In this document: positions 26,688 through 35,735 of the stretch, piece after piece
Position numbering within the stretch: position 1 is the first letter of the stretch
Layout of the letters: every line of letters begins with the position of its first letter
NCBI RefSeq assembly: GCF_002013915.1
Contig: NZ_MBTF01000037.1
Coordinates: forward strand, 248,001-312,000
Length of the DNA stretch: 64,000 nt
Source: Mucilaginibacter pedocola
Lineage (GTDB): Bacteria; Bacteroidota; Bacteroidia; Sphingobacteriales; Sphingobacteriaceae
Direction of reading: 5' to 3'
Notes under the pieces: model-generated
Told to the model about the DNA's origin: nothing
Seen by the model: the letters and a program-made list of their open reading frames with translations, nothing else
The model's database searches: none
Made by a program: the position numbers and the translations under genes

Positions 26688-26719
26688 ATTGTGTGACAAT
26701 ATTACAAACAATAGTTTGT
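26688..26719. promoter_or_regulatory. Two operator-like palindromes in the immunity switch
   Basis: ATTGT-GTG-ACAAT (26688-26700) and ACAAAC-AATA-GTTTGT (26704-26719) are perfect palindromes in the spacer between the two divergent regulators. They are not copies of one another, so they could serve two different proteins. Confidence 0.6.
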
Positions 26720-26758
26720 TTTAACAATAAAAAAATCACAAAATGAAGACTTTTATCT

Positions 26759-27196
26759 ATGGCAAAGCGCAGGCTCGGTTATAATCCACACGAAAGCAAG
26801 GCTACAGTCAATCAAATTTTGGACCGGCTTAAGTTCAAATTGAGCATAAAAACCGATAGAGAATTAGCTGGCCGCCTTTTTATTGCTCCTAATACGCTAT
26901 CTGCATGGCGGGACAGGAGGACGATGGATTATCAGAAATTATTCGCAATTTGTGAACTTAACCACCTTGATTTAAATTACATCGTTTTTGAGAAAGAAGC
27001 GAATAGCATTGAGTCTGCTGAGGAAATTATAGAGCAGGCAATGGATGTGATTACCAGGTCAAAGGATAAAGTTGCCGCTGTTTTACACGGTTTAAGGTCC
27101 TTAATTTCAGAAGAGGATCTTGATAAGGTATTGGCGGATTTAGAAAAAGTAACGCCAATAAACAGCAGCCCTGATGATGTGAAGCAGGCGGGTTAA
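26759..27196 (+). CDS. CI-like repressor with N-terminal HTH
   Basis: The 145-residue protein has an N-terminal phage-CI-type helix-turn-helix (NQILDRLKFKLSIKTDRELAGRL, then NTLSAWRDRRTMDYQKLFAIC) and a C-terminal helical region (EEIIEQAMDVITRSKDKV). It lacks the LexA-type peptidase domain, so induction may occur through an antirepressor, as in satellites. It diverges from the small leftward gene and its stop overlaps the integrase stop in TTAA at 27,193-27,196. Confidence 0.85.
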   Translation: MAKRRLGYNPHESKATVNQILDRLKFKLSIKTDRELAGRLFIAPNTLSAWRDRRTMDYQKLFAICELNHLDLNYIVFEKEANSIESAEEIIEQAMDVITRSKDKVAAVLHGLRSLISEEDLDKVLADLEKVTPINSSPDDVKQAG

Positions 27197-28515
27197 GCTT
27201 GTACGGCCCGCATCGTTTGCCGGTTCCAAATCTCCCGCATTAATTCGGCTTTTTCGGTAGGCGTTACCTTGATGTATTTTAAAAAGGCTTTCTCGGTTTT
27301 GTGCCCCGTAACTGCCATTATCACAATGGTAGGTATACCCATCTTAAACATATTGGATGCAAAGGCGCGGCGGGCCGTATGCGTTGATATCAGCTCGTGC
27401 AACGGCTTGCCCATGGCATAGTTAATACCGGCTTTCGCCTTATCAATGTGGACCACCATATCAAGCCCAGCCTCTTTAGCCACCTCCTTAATGTAAACGT
27501 TAAGCTTTACGTTTGATATCGCCGGTGGCAGGGAATTAGAAGTAATACCTGCATACCTGGCCATGATGGACTTTACTGTATTATGAATGGGTATAGCTAC
27601 GGTTTCGCCGGTTTTCTGTGTTTTAATCTCTATCAGGTCGCCGGTAATGTTCTTTGCCTTGATATTAGTAAAATCAGAAAACCGTAAACCAGTCCAGCAT
27701 CCTACTAAAAATAGGTCCCGGGCTTTCTCCAAGCGCGGTTGGTCGCTAAAATCATGCTTAAAAAGGATATCCAGCTGCTCGGTAGATAGGTAAACATTCT
27801 CAACGTCTACCGACACCTTAACAAACCGTTTGCTGTTATACTGATCATTGGTGTGCAGCTGTTCATACTTAGCCTCGTTCATACAGGTTTTGAGGAACTT
27901 AACGACGGTGCCAAAATAATTATCTGTCAACTTCTCTACTCGGTAGGCAAAATCCTTTAAATCAAAATAAAAATCGAGGTTGATATCATTAAATTTAAAC
28001 GAGGCTTTACCCTTGTGGGCGGCGAAGCGTTTTAAGACACCGTGGGCGCTGTTATAGTGCCGGACGGTGCCAGGGCTGTAGCGGTCCCCCTTCTGCTTTA
28101 CACGCTTGCCTGTGGTGGTGTCGCTGATAAGCTGGTCTATGTATGTAAATAGGTCGCTGGTCCTTTTTTCTTTACCAGGTAGCACACCGCCATTTTTGAT
28201 AACCTGCAGCACCAAGCTTTGCAGATCAGCCGGAGCAGGGTATTCCTGATGGATGGCTGTTAAGTGTTCAAACGCCGTAGCTATACACGCCTTAATGTGC
28301 TTTAAGTTATTTGCTACTTTGGGACCAGCTGTAAAACCTGCAATTTGGCGGGGTGCCTGAGCGGTTACATTCCAATATCTCGGCTCAATGGTTTCCCCGC
28401 TCGGAAATACTGCGCGATCGTTGTTATACCTTACAAAACAACGCAGCGGGGTAAGCTTAGCAGGTTGTGCTGTCTGCTGAAGTACAAATTTTACAGTATG
28501 CTTAAAGGTTGACAT
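27193..28515 (-). CDS. Tyrosine integrase of the element
   Basis: The 440-residue recombinase has an N-terminal arm-binding domain (KFVLQQTAQPAKLTPLRCFV), a SAM-like core-binding domain (about 125-235) and a catalytic domain with GCWTGLRFSDF (catalytic Arg), THTARRAFASN (His-x-x-Arg), AVTGHKTEKAFLKYIKV (His and the Tyr nucleophile). Length is normal for Bacteroidota phage and transposon integrases. It lies beside the right att copy and should catalyse integration at tRNA-Lys. Its start is 167 bp from attR, leaving room for its promoter. Confidence 0.95.
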   Translation of the reverse strand: MSTFKHTVKFVLQQTAQPAKLTPLRCFVRYNNDRAVFPSGETIEPRYWNVTAQAPRQIAGFTAGPKVANNLKHIKACIATAFEHLTAIHQEYPAPADLQSLVLQVIKNGGVLPGKEKRTSDLFTYIDQLISDTTTGKRVKQKGDRYSPGTVRHYNSAHGVLKRFAAHKGKASFKFNDINLDFYFDLKDFAYRVEKLTDNYFGTVVKFLKTCMNEAKYEQLHTNDQYNSKRFVKVSVDVENVYLSTEQLDILFKHDFSDQPRLEKARDLFLVGCWTGLRFSDFTNIKAKNITGDLIEIKTQKTGETVAIPIHNTVKSIMARYAGITSNSLPPAISNVKLNVYIKEVAKEAGLDMVVHIDKAKAGINYAMGKPLHELISTHTARRAFASNMFKMGIPTIVIMAVTGHKTEKAFLKYIKVTPTEKAELMREIWNRQTMRAVQA

Positions 28516-28681
28516 GGTGTAACGCTTAATGATATGTAAATATAATCATTTGTGCGGATATTGTGCGGATATTTGACAAATAAAAACAAAATAAAATATA
28601 TGCTGAATAGAAAATGTGCCTTTTAGCTATGTGAGAGCAGTATTTGAATAGGTGTGAATTGTGCTGATTTTTTAGGTTTTC

Positions 28682-28697
28682 GTCCCAGCGGGATCAC
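28682..28697 (+). repeat. attR: 16-bp direct repeat
   Basis: GTCCCAGCGGGATCAC is identical to 18745-18760. It is the displaced original tRNA-Lys end, followed at once by chromosomal sequence with a terminator. The 348-bp gene-free stretch 28,516-28,863 holds this site, the integrase upstream region and the terminator. Confidence 0.88.
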
Positions 28698-28720
28698 AAA
28701 GCCAACCCCAAGGCAACGAA

Positions 28721-28754
28721 AACCCTCAAGACACACAGTCTTGAGGGTTTTTTC
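28721..28754 (+). terminator. Terminator, probably the original one for tRNA-Lys
   Basis: AACCCTCAAGAC (28721-28732) pairs perfectly with GTCTTGAGGGTT (28738-28749), followed by a T-run. Its distance to attR (23 bp) resembles a tRNA terminator, so before integration it probably ended tRNA-Lys. Confidence 0.75.
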
Positions 28755-28863
28755 GTTAATACCGCTCACCAGCCCCGTCATTTCGTGTCCTTAAAGGTTT
28801 TTTAATAAATTTTGTTGCCGCAAATGTGTGTTAACTGCCGGTTTTAACACTTAGTAGTTAACC

Positions 28864-30147
28864 ATGAAAAGAACCGCAACAATATTCATCTGCATTGTAA
28901 TAGCCCTTTGTTTAAACGTTAACCATGCCAAAGCCCAGCGATTTGTAAAGGCAAGCGGCGGGCATTTCACTATTGGCGGGCAAAACTACTATTACATAGG
29001 TGCCAATTTTTGGTATGGTGCTATACTTGGCGCAAAAAACGGCGACCGCAGCCGGCTGAAAAAAGAGCTGGATAATTTAAAGGCGAACGGCATAACCAAT
29101 TTGAGGATACTTGTTGGTGCAGATGGACCTTTGCGCGCCAATAAAGTATCCCCATCGCTGCAAACAGCGCAGGGTGTTTATGATGACAAATTATTGGATG
29201 GTTTGGATTATTTACTGGTAGAGATGGGTAGGCGCGATATGAAGGCCGTATTGTATTTAACCAACTCCTGGGAATGGTCGGGCGGGTACAGCCAGTATTT
29301 AGAATGGAGCGGCAGGGGCAAAGCGCCGGTGCCTTCGGTGGATGGTTGGAATACCTTCACTAAATATGTGGCGCAGTTTGTAGAATGCGATAGCTGCAAA
29401 CAAATGTTTAAAGCACATGTGAAGTACATACTCGGCCGCAGCAACCGTTACACTAAAATTAGATACATAAACGATCCGTCAATAATGGCCTGGCAGATCG
29501 CTAACGAACCGCGCGCCTTTTCTGAAGCCGGGAAAACGGCATTCGCCAATTGGGTGAAAGAAACAGCCCGTTACATAAAAGCGATAGATAAAAATCATCT
29601 TGTATCTACAGGCTCGGAAGGTGAAAGCGGGAGCGAGGGCGATATCAACCTGTGGGAAAACATTCATACCGAACCGGCCATAGATTACCTTACCATACAT
29701 ATATGGCCGAACAACTGGGGCTGGCTCAACAAAGCCGATTTGCCCTCAAGCCTGCAAAACGCTGTTGCCAATACAAAAAGCTACCTTAACAAACATCGGG
29801 CGGTAGCCCAAAAGTTAAATAAACCCCTGGTGCTGGAGGAGTTCGGTTTCCCGAGGGATAGTATCAAATTTGACGCAGCATCGGCTACTACCGTGCGCGA
29901 TGGGTATTTTAACGCCGTGTTTCAGAAAGTAGTGGAGAGCGCTAAAGTGCAGGATGTTTTTGCCGGTTGCAACTTTTGGGCTTGGGGCGGTAGCGGCAGG
30001 CCTACGCCCGGGCATATTTTCTGGCAAAAAGGTGATGCTTATCTGGGTGACCCGGCACAGGAAGAGCAAGGCCTGAATACGGTGTATGATACCGATACCA
30101 CCCTGAAATTAATAAAGCAATATAATATGCAACTAAGGCCGAAGTAA
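28864..30147 (+). CDS. GH5 endo-beta-1,4-mannanase
   Basis: The 427-residue enzyme has a signal peptide (to HAKAQ, residue 25) and a GH5 barrel of subfamily-7 type. WQIANEPR holds the expected acid/base Glu215 and LVLEEFGFPR the expected nucleophile Glu326; conserved aromatic loops (FWYG, WEWSGGYSQYLEWSG) are present. It should cut internal beta-1,4-mannosidic bonds of mannan, glucomannan or galactomannan. It faces the sigma-factor gene of the utilisation locus and ends 4 bp before it, so it is part of the locus by position. Confidence 0.92.
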   Translation: MKRTATIFICIVIALCLNVNHAKAQRFVKASGGHFTIGGQNYYYIGANFWYGAILGAKNGDRSRLKKELDNLKANGITNLRILVGADGPLRANKVSPSLQTAQGVYDDKLLDGLDYLLVEMGRRDMKAVLYLTNSWEWSGGYSQYLEWSGRGKAPVPSVDGWNTFTKYVAQFVECDSCKQMFKAHVKYILGRSNRYTKIRYINDPSIMAWQIANEPRAFSEAGKTAFANWVKETARYIKAIDKNHLVSTGSEGESGSEGDINLWENIHTEPAIDYLTIHIWPNNWGWLNKADLPSSLQNAVANTKSYLNKHRAVAQKLNKPLVLEEFGFPRDSIKFDAASATTVRDGYFNAVFQKVVESAKVQDVFAGCNFWAWGGSGRPTPGHIFWQKGDAYLGDPAQEEQGLNTVYDTDTTLKLIKQYNMQLRPK

Positions 30148-30151
30148 CGGT

Positions 30152-30730
30152 CTACCTGATAAGCCCGAAAAACACGGCGAGGCTAATGGTCTGTTTCAGG
30201 CACATGCGCAGGTGTTTTAGGGCTACCGTTATTTGATTTTCTACGCTTCGTTTAGATATACCCAGCTGTGCAGCGATCTCGTCGTTGCTTAAGGAGTTGA
30301 AGCGGCTTAGCTGAAAAATTTCCTGGCAGCGTTTGGGCAGGGCGTGCAGGTAGTTGTATACTTCAAGTTCCAGGTCCTGCTGATGTATGCGTTCGTCGGC
30401 TTTGTTAGCCCCTGCACTTTCTATGGCAGCGGTATCATCCAAATAAATTACCGAAAGTTTTTTTGTGCGGATATGGTTATACGCCTGGTAGCGTACAGCG
30501 TTTAGCAGGTAGTGCTCAAAAGATCGTATCTCCAGGTCGGCACGGCGGTTCCACAAATTCAGGAAAATATCATGGACGAGTTCTTCGCTGGTTTCGCGGT
30601 TTTTTAAATAGCGGTTGCAGGTGTTGTAAAGCCTTACCCAGTAACGATTAAAAAGCGCATTAAATGCCCATTCGTCACCATGGCGTACGGCGTCCCATAA
30701 GGCGGCATCACTCTTTAGATCAATAGGCAT
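30152..30730 (-). CDS. ECF sigma factor, FecI-like
   Basis: The 192-residue protein has sigma-70 region 2 (about 22-90: ALFNRYWVRLYNTCNRYLKNRETSEELVHDIFLNLW) and region 4 (about 128-180: LPKRCQEIFQLSRFNSLSNDEIAAQLGISKRSVENQI). It is divergent from the FecR gene with 129 bp between, the standard arrangement in Bacteroidota polysaccharide loci. It should direct transcription of the SusC operon when FecR signals glycan uptake. Confidence 0.95.
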   Translation of the reverse strand: MPIDLKSDAALWDAVRHGDEWAFNALFNRYWVRLYNTCNRYLKNRETSEELVHDIFLNLWNRRADLEIRSFEHYLLNAVRYQAYNHIRTKKLSVIYLDDTAAIESAGANKADERIHQQDLELEVYNYLHALPKRCQEIFQLSRFNSLSNDEIAAQLGISKRSVENQITVALKHLRMCLKQTISLAVFFGLIR

Positions 30731-30859
30731 AATTGGTTTTTAAAAGTAGAAAAAGCTTTTCGGAAAACAAATTTCACAGCTAAGAAATAAATTTTAAAAA
30801 GTGTGTGTGTGCACTGTTAAAATCTACACTTAGCTATTATAACCAATTACCCCATCTTC

Positions 30860-32023
30860 ATGATATCCAATAAAGAAGAGTTTATAGCGCTCTATAAAAA
30901 ATTTCAGGAAGGGCAATGCACCCCGCAGGAGATAGAACAGCTGGAAAGCTACCGCGATGAAATGCAGTTGATGGGTGATACCTGGGAGAATGACGCAGAA
31001 GACGAGCAGGCTGTGCGTAACCGCGTATGGGCAAGGTTACACCAAAATATGGAAAGGCCGGCACCGCAGCAACTACCACGAAAATATACCTGGCTAAAGG
31101 TTGCCGCCTTATTGCTGCTGGCTACGTCGGTTGGCGTGGGTTTAGTAAAATATAACAATAACAAAGCAGAGCAGTTGGCTGCGAAAGCAGATCTGCCGGT
31201 CAAACCTGCCGCCATTTTGCCGGGCGGTAACAAAGCCGTGTTAACCATGGCCGATGGTACCACCATTGCCCTAACCGATGCCAAAAACGGTAAACTGGCA
31301 ACAGAACAGGGCATGCAGGTGAGCAAGGCTAAAGATGGCGTGTTGGTTTACAGCGCCAGCGGCAACGCCGCAACCAATGCTGAGGTTGCTATAAATACCA
31401 TTACCACCCCGCGCGGCGGGCAATATCAGGTAGAACTTGCCGATGGTACAAAGGTGTGGTTGAATGCCGCATCGTCATTGCGTTTCCCGGCGGCGTTTAA
31501 AGGTAAAACCCGCAGTGTTGAGTTAACCGGCGAGGGGTACTTCGAAGTGGCTAAAAATAAAAGCATGCCCTTTATTGTAAAGGCTAACGGAACCAATGTA
31601 GAGGTACTGGGTACCCACTTTGATGTAAGCGCCTATGGCGACGATAAAACGGTAACCACAACGCTGCTGGAGGGCTCGGTACGCCTGGTGAAAGAAGGGC
31701 GTACAGCTATGCTTATTCCCGGACAGCAGGGTGTATCGGTTAACGGGGCAGCTGCCATAAATGTGCAGCAAGCCGATGTAGAACAAACCATGGCCTGGAA
31801 AAGTGGCTTCTTCCTTTTCAGGAACACCTACATACGCGATATCATGAAACAGGCTTCGCGCTGGTATGATATTGATGTTGAATTTGAGCAGGGGTTACAA
31901 AACAAAGAATACGGCGGTAAAATTTCGCGCTATAAGGATATATCTGAACTATTGAAAAACCTGGAACTAACCGGAACAATTCATTTTAAAGTTGAGGGAA
32001 GGAGGATAACTGTTATGCAATAA
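30860..32023 (+). CDS. FecR-type anti-sigma factor
   Basis: The 387-residue protein has an N-terminal cytoplasmic part (1-75), one membrane segment (about 79-97, WLKVAALLLLATSVGVGL), and the periplasmic FecR domain (NTITTPRGGQYQVELADGTKVWLNAASSLRFPAAF from about 175). A C-terminal DUF4974-like domain follows (SRWYDIDVEFEQGL...ISRYKDISELLKNLELTG). It should hold the sigma factor inactive until the STN domain of the SusC protein contacts it. Confidence 0.94.
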   Translation: MISNKEEFIALYKKFQEGQCTPQEIEQLESYRDEMQLMGDTWENDAEDEQAVRNRVWARLHQNMERPAPQQLPRKYTWLKVAALLLLATSVGVGLVKYNNNKAEQLAAKADLPVKPAAILPGGNKAVLTMADGTTIALTDAKNGKLATEQGMQVSKAKDGVLVYSASGNAATNAEVAINTITTPRGGQYQVELADGTKVWLNAASSLRFPAAFKGKTRSVELTGEGYFEVAKNKSMPFIVKANGTNVEVLGTHFDVSAYGDDKTVTTTLLEGSVRLVKEGRTAMLIPGQQGVSVNGAAAINVQQADVEQTMAWKSGFFLFRNTYIRDIMKQASRWYDIDVEFEQGLQNKEYGGKISRYKDISELLKNLELTGTIHFKVEGRRITVMQ

Positions 32024-32168
32024 CCAATACCTGCAAAATAGTTATCATAATGATCACCAGGAGCGTTTGCCGCGCCCCTGATGATGCCGCAGCCTGTGAG
32101 AAGCTGCTTATTAAGGTAACTAACATTCAATTGTCTTCATCAACCAATTATTACAACCTTAAATTCAA

Positions 32169-35100
32169 ATGTACAAAAATTTTACTGCAATTACTTGCGG
32201 GGCCCGGTCCTGCATTTTACCTAAATTTCTGAACATAATGAAATTGACCATTGTTTTGTGGATGGCTGCCTTTTTACAGGTGAGTGCAGCAACCTATGCT
32301 CAAAAAATTAATTTGAGTGTTAAAAACGCCCCGCTCGACAAAGTTTTAGAAGAGCTTGGCAAGCAAACAGGTTATAATTTCCTTTACAATTCAAGCATGA
32401 TAAAAACAGGGAAACCTGTTACCCTGAACGCGAAAGACCAGTCGTTTAACGAAGTACTTACCGCATGTTTTATTAACCAGCCGCTTACCTATGTAATAAA
32501 CGGCAATACAGTGGTTATACGCCAAAACGAGCCCACCGCCCCGGTAACGCAAGAAGCCGCAGCGCCCGTTACCATAACAGGCGTAGTTACCGATGAAAAG
32601 GGCGAACCATTACCCGGCGTTAGCATACGTTTAAAAGGCACAGGCAACGGCGTAGTAAGCGGCACCAACGGGCAATACAGCATTAGGGTAGATGATGATA
32701 ATGCCGTACTTGTTTTCAGTTTTGTGGGCTTTACGCCGCAGGAAGTTGCCGTTGGCGGCCAAACGCAAATAAACGTAACGCTAAAAGCGCAGCCTGCCGC
32801 TATAGATGAGGTTGTGGTGGTAGGTTACGGTACCGTGAAAAAGCGCGACCTTACCGGCGCCGTTGGGCAAATAAAAGCTGTTGATTTAATGAGGGGCGGC
32901 CCTATAAGCCTGTCGCAAGGTTTGCAGGGTAAACTGGCAGGTGTGCAGGTGAACCAAAACGATGGTGCGCCGGGTGCGGGTGTAAGCATCCAGATACGTG
33001 GTGCCAACTCTTATGGTACCAACACGCAGCCGTTATATGTAATGGATGGCATCCCGTTCGATGCGGCGTCTACACCAACTAACGATGCTACATCGGGCAA
33101 TAACCAAACCTTCAACCCGCTGGCACTTATCAATCCATCCGATATCGAATCTATCGAGATACTGAAAGATGCTTCGGCAACGGCTATTTATGGTTCGCGT
33201 GGTGCCAATGGTGTGGTTTTAATAACCACTAAAAAGGGTAAGGCCGGCGCTACAAAAGTGCAGTTTTCTACCAATACATCCGTTTCGCAATTAGGTAAAA
33301 ATGTGAAGGTGCTGGGCGCTTACGATTATGCCAACTACGTAAACGAGGGCTATAACAACGGCGTGTTGTATAACGATTATAATTTTTACCAGCTACCATA
33401 CCCGGGGCAATGGTCGTACCCATTTGCTAACAACCAGTTCCAGTACGATCAGGGTGTTTACCAACCGTCCCCAGAGGACTTCTTAAGCCCCGGCGTGCGT
33501 ACAGATACCTATGGTAACTCTACCAACGTGCAAAGCAGCAATTGGATGGATCTGATCACCCGCAAAGCCATTAGCCAGGAGTATAACTTAAGTGTATCGG
33601 GCGGTAGCGAACGTGGTTTTTACTCTGTATCGGGCAACTACGCCAAGCAGGAAGGTATTATCCGTAATAGCAACTTCGAGCGTTATAGCCTCCGTGCCAA
33701 TGTTGGGCAAAAAATAGGTAATTGGATGGAGATAGGCTTAAACACCACCTTCGGCCGCACCAGCTCCAACTTTGCCAAAACCAACTCTTTCGATTATGGT
33801 ATCATCCGTTCGGCCATGATATTCCCAACCACATTTGAGCCGCAAACTGATATTACACAAATATCTAACCAGCTGGGCTGGCTATCTGCCAACCCGTACC
33901 TGTATGTAATGACTGCTAAGGATAACCTGGCGGCTATCAGCTCATTCAGTTCGGCCTATGCCGAGGTGAAGTTTACCAGCTGGTTAAAATTCAGGCAAAA
34001 CCTGGGGTTAAACTATTCGGCCAATAACCGCGGTACTTACTACAACAGCTTAACGGGAGAAGGTCAGGCACCAACCATTAACGGCCGCGCCGGGCAAAGC
34101 GACGATTGGTATTCAAATATTGTTACCGAAAGCTTGCTAACCTTCAATAAAACTTTGGGCAAAATACATAGCCTGAATGCGGTTGTAGGTTTTACGCACG
34201 AGAATGCCAACTACGCCAGCAAATCAATGTCGGCAACCAACTTCCCCGATGACCTTACCGGCGAGTATGATATGGGCAAGGCCCTGAATCCCGGCAGGCT
34301 GGTAAGCGGCCGCGGCGCTAATGAACTGATGTCGGTACTGGCAAGGGCCAACTACTCATTGTTAGACCGCTACCTGTTTACGGTATCTTTCCGTCGCGAT
34401 GGTTCCAGCAAGTTTGCTACCAGCAACAAGTTTGCGAATTTCCTTTCGGGCGCTTTCGCCTGGAGGGCATCCGAAGAAAAATTCATCAAAGACCTTAACC
34501 TGTTCAGCGACCTGAAACTGCGTGCAAGCGCAGGCCGCACCGGTAACCAGGCCATTGCGCAATATGCTACGCTGCCGCAACTGGCATCGGCCAACTATCC
34601 TTTAGGTGGCTCCTTGCAAAGCGGTATGGCCGAATCTACCTATAACGGCCCGGCTAACCCTAACCTGAAATGGGAAACAACTACACAGTACGATTTTGGT
34701 GTAGATATGGCATTTTTAGATAACCGCATTAGCCTGACGGTTGATTACTACAACAAAAAAACCACCGACCTGCTGCAGAGTATCAAAACGCCATTGAGCA
34801 CCGGTTTCCAGCAAATGACCATTAACCGCGGATGGGTTAAAAACGACGGTTTGGAGATAACCGCCAAGGTTATTGCGCTGGCGCACGGCCCGCTTAAATG
34901 GAATATAGACGGCAATATATCTTTTAACCGTAACACCATTGGCGGGCTGGATAACGACCAATTCGCAAGCCGCTTGTGGAACGCTGCCGACTACGTATTT
35001 ATCCAACGCAACGGTATGCCAATAGGGGCTATATATGGTTATGTTGAAGATGGTTTTTACGATAACGAAGCAGAAGTGCGCGCCAACCCGGTATATGCCA

Positions 35101-35702
35101 ATGCAAGTGCGGCCATCATCAAACAAAAAATTGGGGAGGTAAAGTATCTTAACCTTGATAACGACCCTAATATTACCGATGCCGACCGCACCATTATCGG
35201 TAATACCAATCCCGATTTTATTGCCGGTTTAACCAATACCTTCAGCTATAAAAACTTCAACCTGAGCTTCTTTTTACAGGGCGTGTACGGTAACGATATT
35301 TTTAACGGCAACTTAACCGATGTTACGCTCAACTCGATAGGCAACATCCCTGCATTTGCTTATGAAGGGCGTTGGACACCGCAAACAACAGCTATAGCTA
35401 CCTGGCCAAAAGTGAACAACGGTTACACCCGCGAGTGGCTGATATCTAACCGCTACATTCAGGATGGATCGTACCTGCGCTTGAAGAGCCTGAGCTTTGG
35501 CTACGACTTTTTGAAACCTTTCAAAGGCATAGAGTCTATCGGTGTTTCGTTAACGGGCACAAACCTGCTCACTTTTACCAAGTACAACTGGTTCGACCCG
35601 GATGTGAATTCTTTTGGCGGGGATGCTTCGCGGCGCGGGGTAGATATACATGCTTACCCCAATAGCCAAACATTCTCATTAAGCGCCAGGGTATCTTTTT
35701 GA
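32169..35702 (+). CDS. SusC/RagA-family TonB-dependent outer-membrane receptor with STN domain
   Basis: The 1177-residue protein starts with the long leader common to STN-type SusC proteins (MYKNFTAI...IMKLTIVLWMAAFLQVSAATYAQ), so I keep the first ATG. It contains an STN domain (about 46-115), a carboxypeptidase-like domain (about 136-215: ITGVVTDEKGEPLPGVSI), the DEVVVVGYG motif, a plug (VSIQIRGANSYGTN, YVMDGIPFD) and the barrel ending in LSARVSF. It imports oligosaccharides with SusD and signals to FecR. Confidence 0.97.
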   Translation: MYKNFTAITCGARSCILPKFLNIMKLTIVLWMAAFLQVSAATYAQKINLSVKNAPLDKVLEELGKQTGYNFLYNSSMIKTGKPVTLNAKDQSFNEVLTACFINQPLTYVINGNTVVIRQNEPTAPVTQEAAAPVTITGVVTDEKGEPLPGVSIRLKGTGNGVVSGTNGQYSIRVDDDNAVLVFSFVGFTPQEVAVGGQTQINVTLKAQPAAIDEVVVVGYGTVKKRDLTGAVGQIKAVDLMRGGPISLSQGLQGKLAGVQVNQNDGAPGAGVSIQIRGANSYGTNTQPLYVMDGIPFDAASTPTNDATSGNNQTFNPLALINPSDIESIEILKDASATAIYGSRGANGVVLITTKKGKAGATKVQFSTNTSVSQLGKNVKVLGAYDYANYVNEGYNNGVLYNDYNFYQLPYPGQWSYPFANNQFQYDQGVYQPSPEDFLSPGVRTDTYGNSTNVQSSNWMDLITRKAISQEYNLSVSGGSERGFYSVSGNYAKQEGIIRNSNFERYSLRANVGQKIGNWMEIGLNTTFGRTSSNFAKTNSFDYGIIRSAMIFPTTFEPQTDITQISNQLGWLSANPYLYVMTAKDNLAAISSFSSAYAEVKFTSWLKFRQNLGLNYSANNRGTYYNSLTGEGQAPTINGRAGQSDDWYSNIVTESLLTFNKTLGKIHSLNAVVGFTHENANYASKSMSATNFPDDLTGEYDMGKALNPGRLVSGRGANELMSVLARANYSLLDRYLFTVSFRRDGSSKFATSNKFANFLSGAFAWRASEEKFIKDLNLFSDLKLRASAGRTGNQAIAQYATLPQLASANYPLGGSLQSGMAESTYNGPANPNLKWETTTQYDFGVDMAFLDNRISLTVDYYNKKTTDLLQSIKTPLSTGFQQMTINRGWVKNDGLEITAKVIALAHGPLKWNIDGNISFNRNTIGGLDNDQFASRLWNAADYVFIQRNGMPIGAIYGYVEDGFYDNEAEVRANPVYANASAAIIKQKIGEVKYLNLDNDPNITDADRTIIGNTNPDFIAGLTNTFSYKNFNLSFFLQGVYGNDIFNGNLTDVTLNSIGNIPAFAYEGRWTPQTTAIATWPKVNNGYTREWLISNRYIQDGSYLRLKSLSFGYDFLKPFKGIESIGVSLTGTNLLTFTKYNWFDPDVNSFGGDASRRGVDIHAYPNSQTFSLSARVSF

Positions 35703-35735
35703 TCAGCAGAAACCAGAAGTATTAAACATTAACAA

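Larger units (their letters stand above)
18745..28697. mobile_element. Integrated 9.95-kb element in tRNA-Lys with tail tape-measure module (satellite or remnant prophage)
   Basis: The element is bounded by a 16-bp direct repeat, one copy inside tRNA-Lys. It carries a tyrosine integrase at the far end, a CI-like repressor facing a small HTH gene across palindromes, two excisionase-like HTH proteins, an iteron/poly-T region, a tail chaperone with a frame-shifted extension, and a tape measure gene. No terminase, portal, capsid, protease or baseplate gene is present. The genes visible are open and tightly packed with no clear pseudogene, which argues against simple decay. A helper-dependent phage satellite or a streamlined remnant are the main options. 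Confidence 0.82.
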
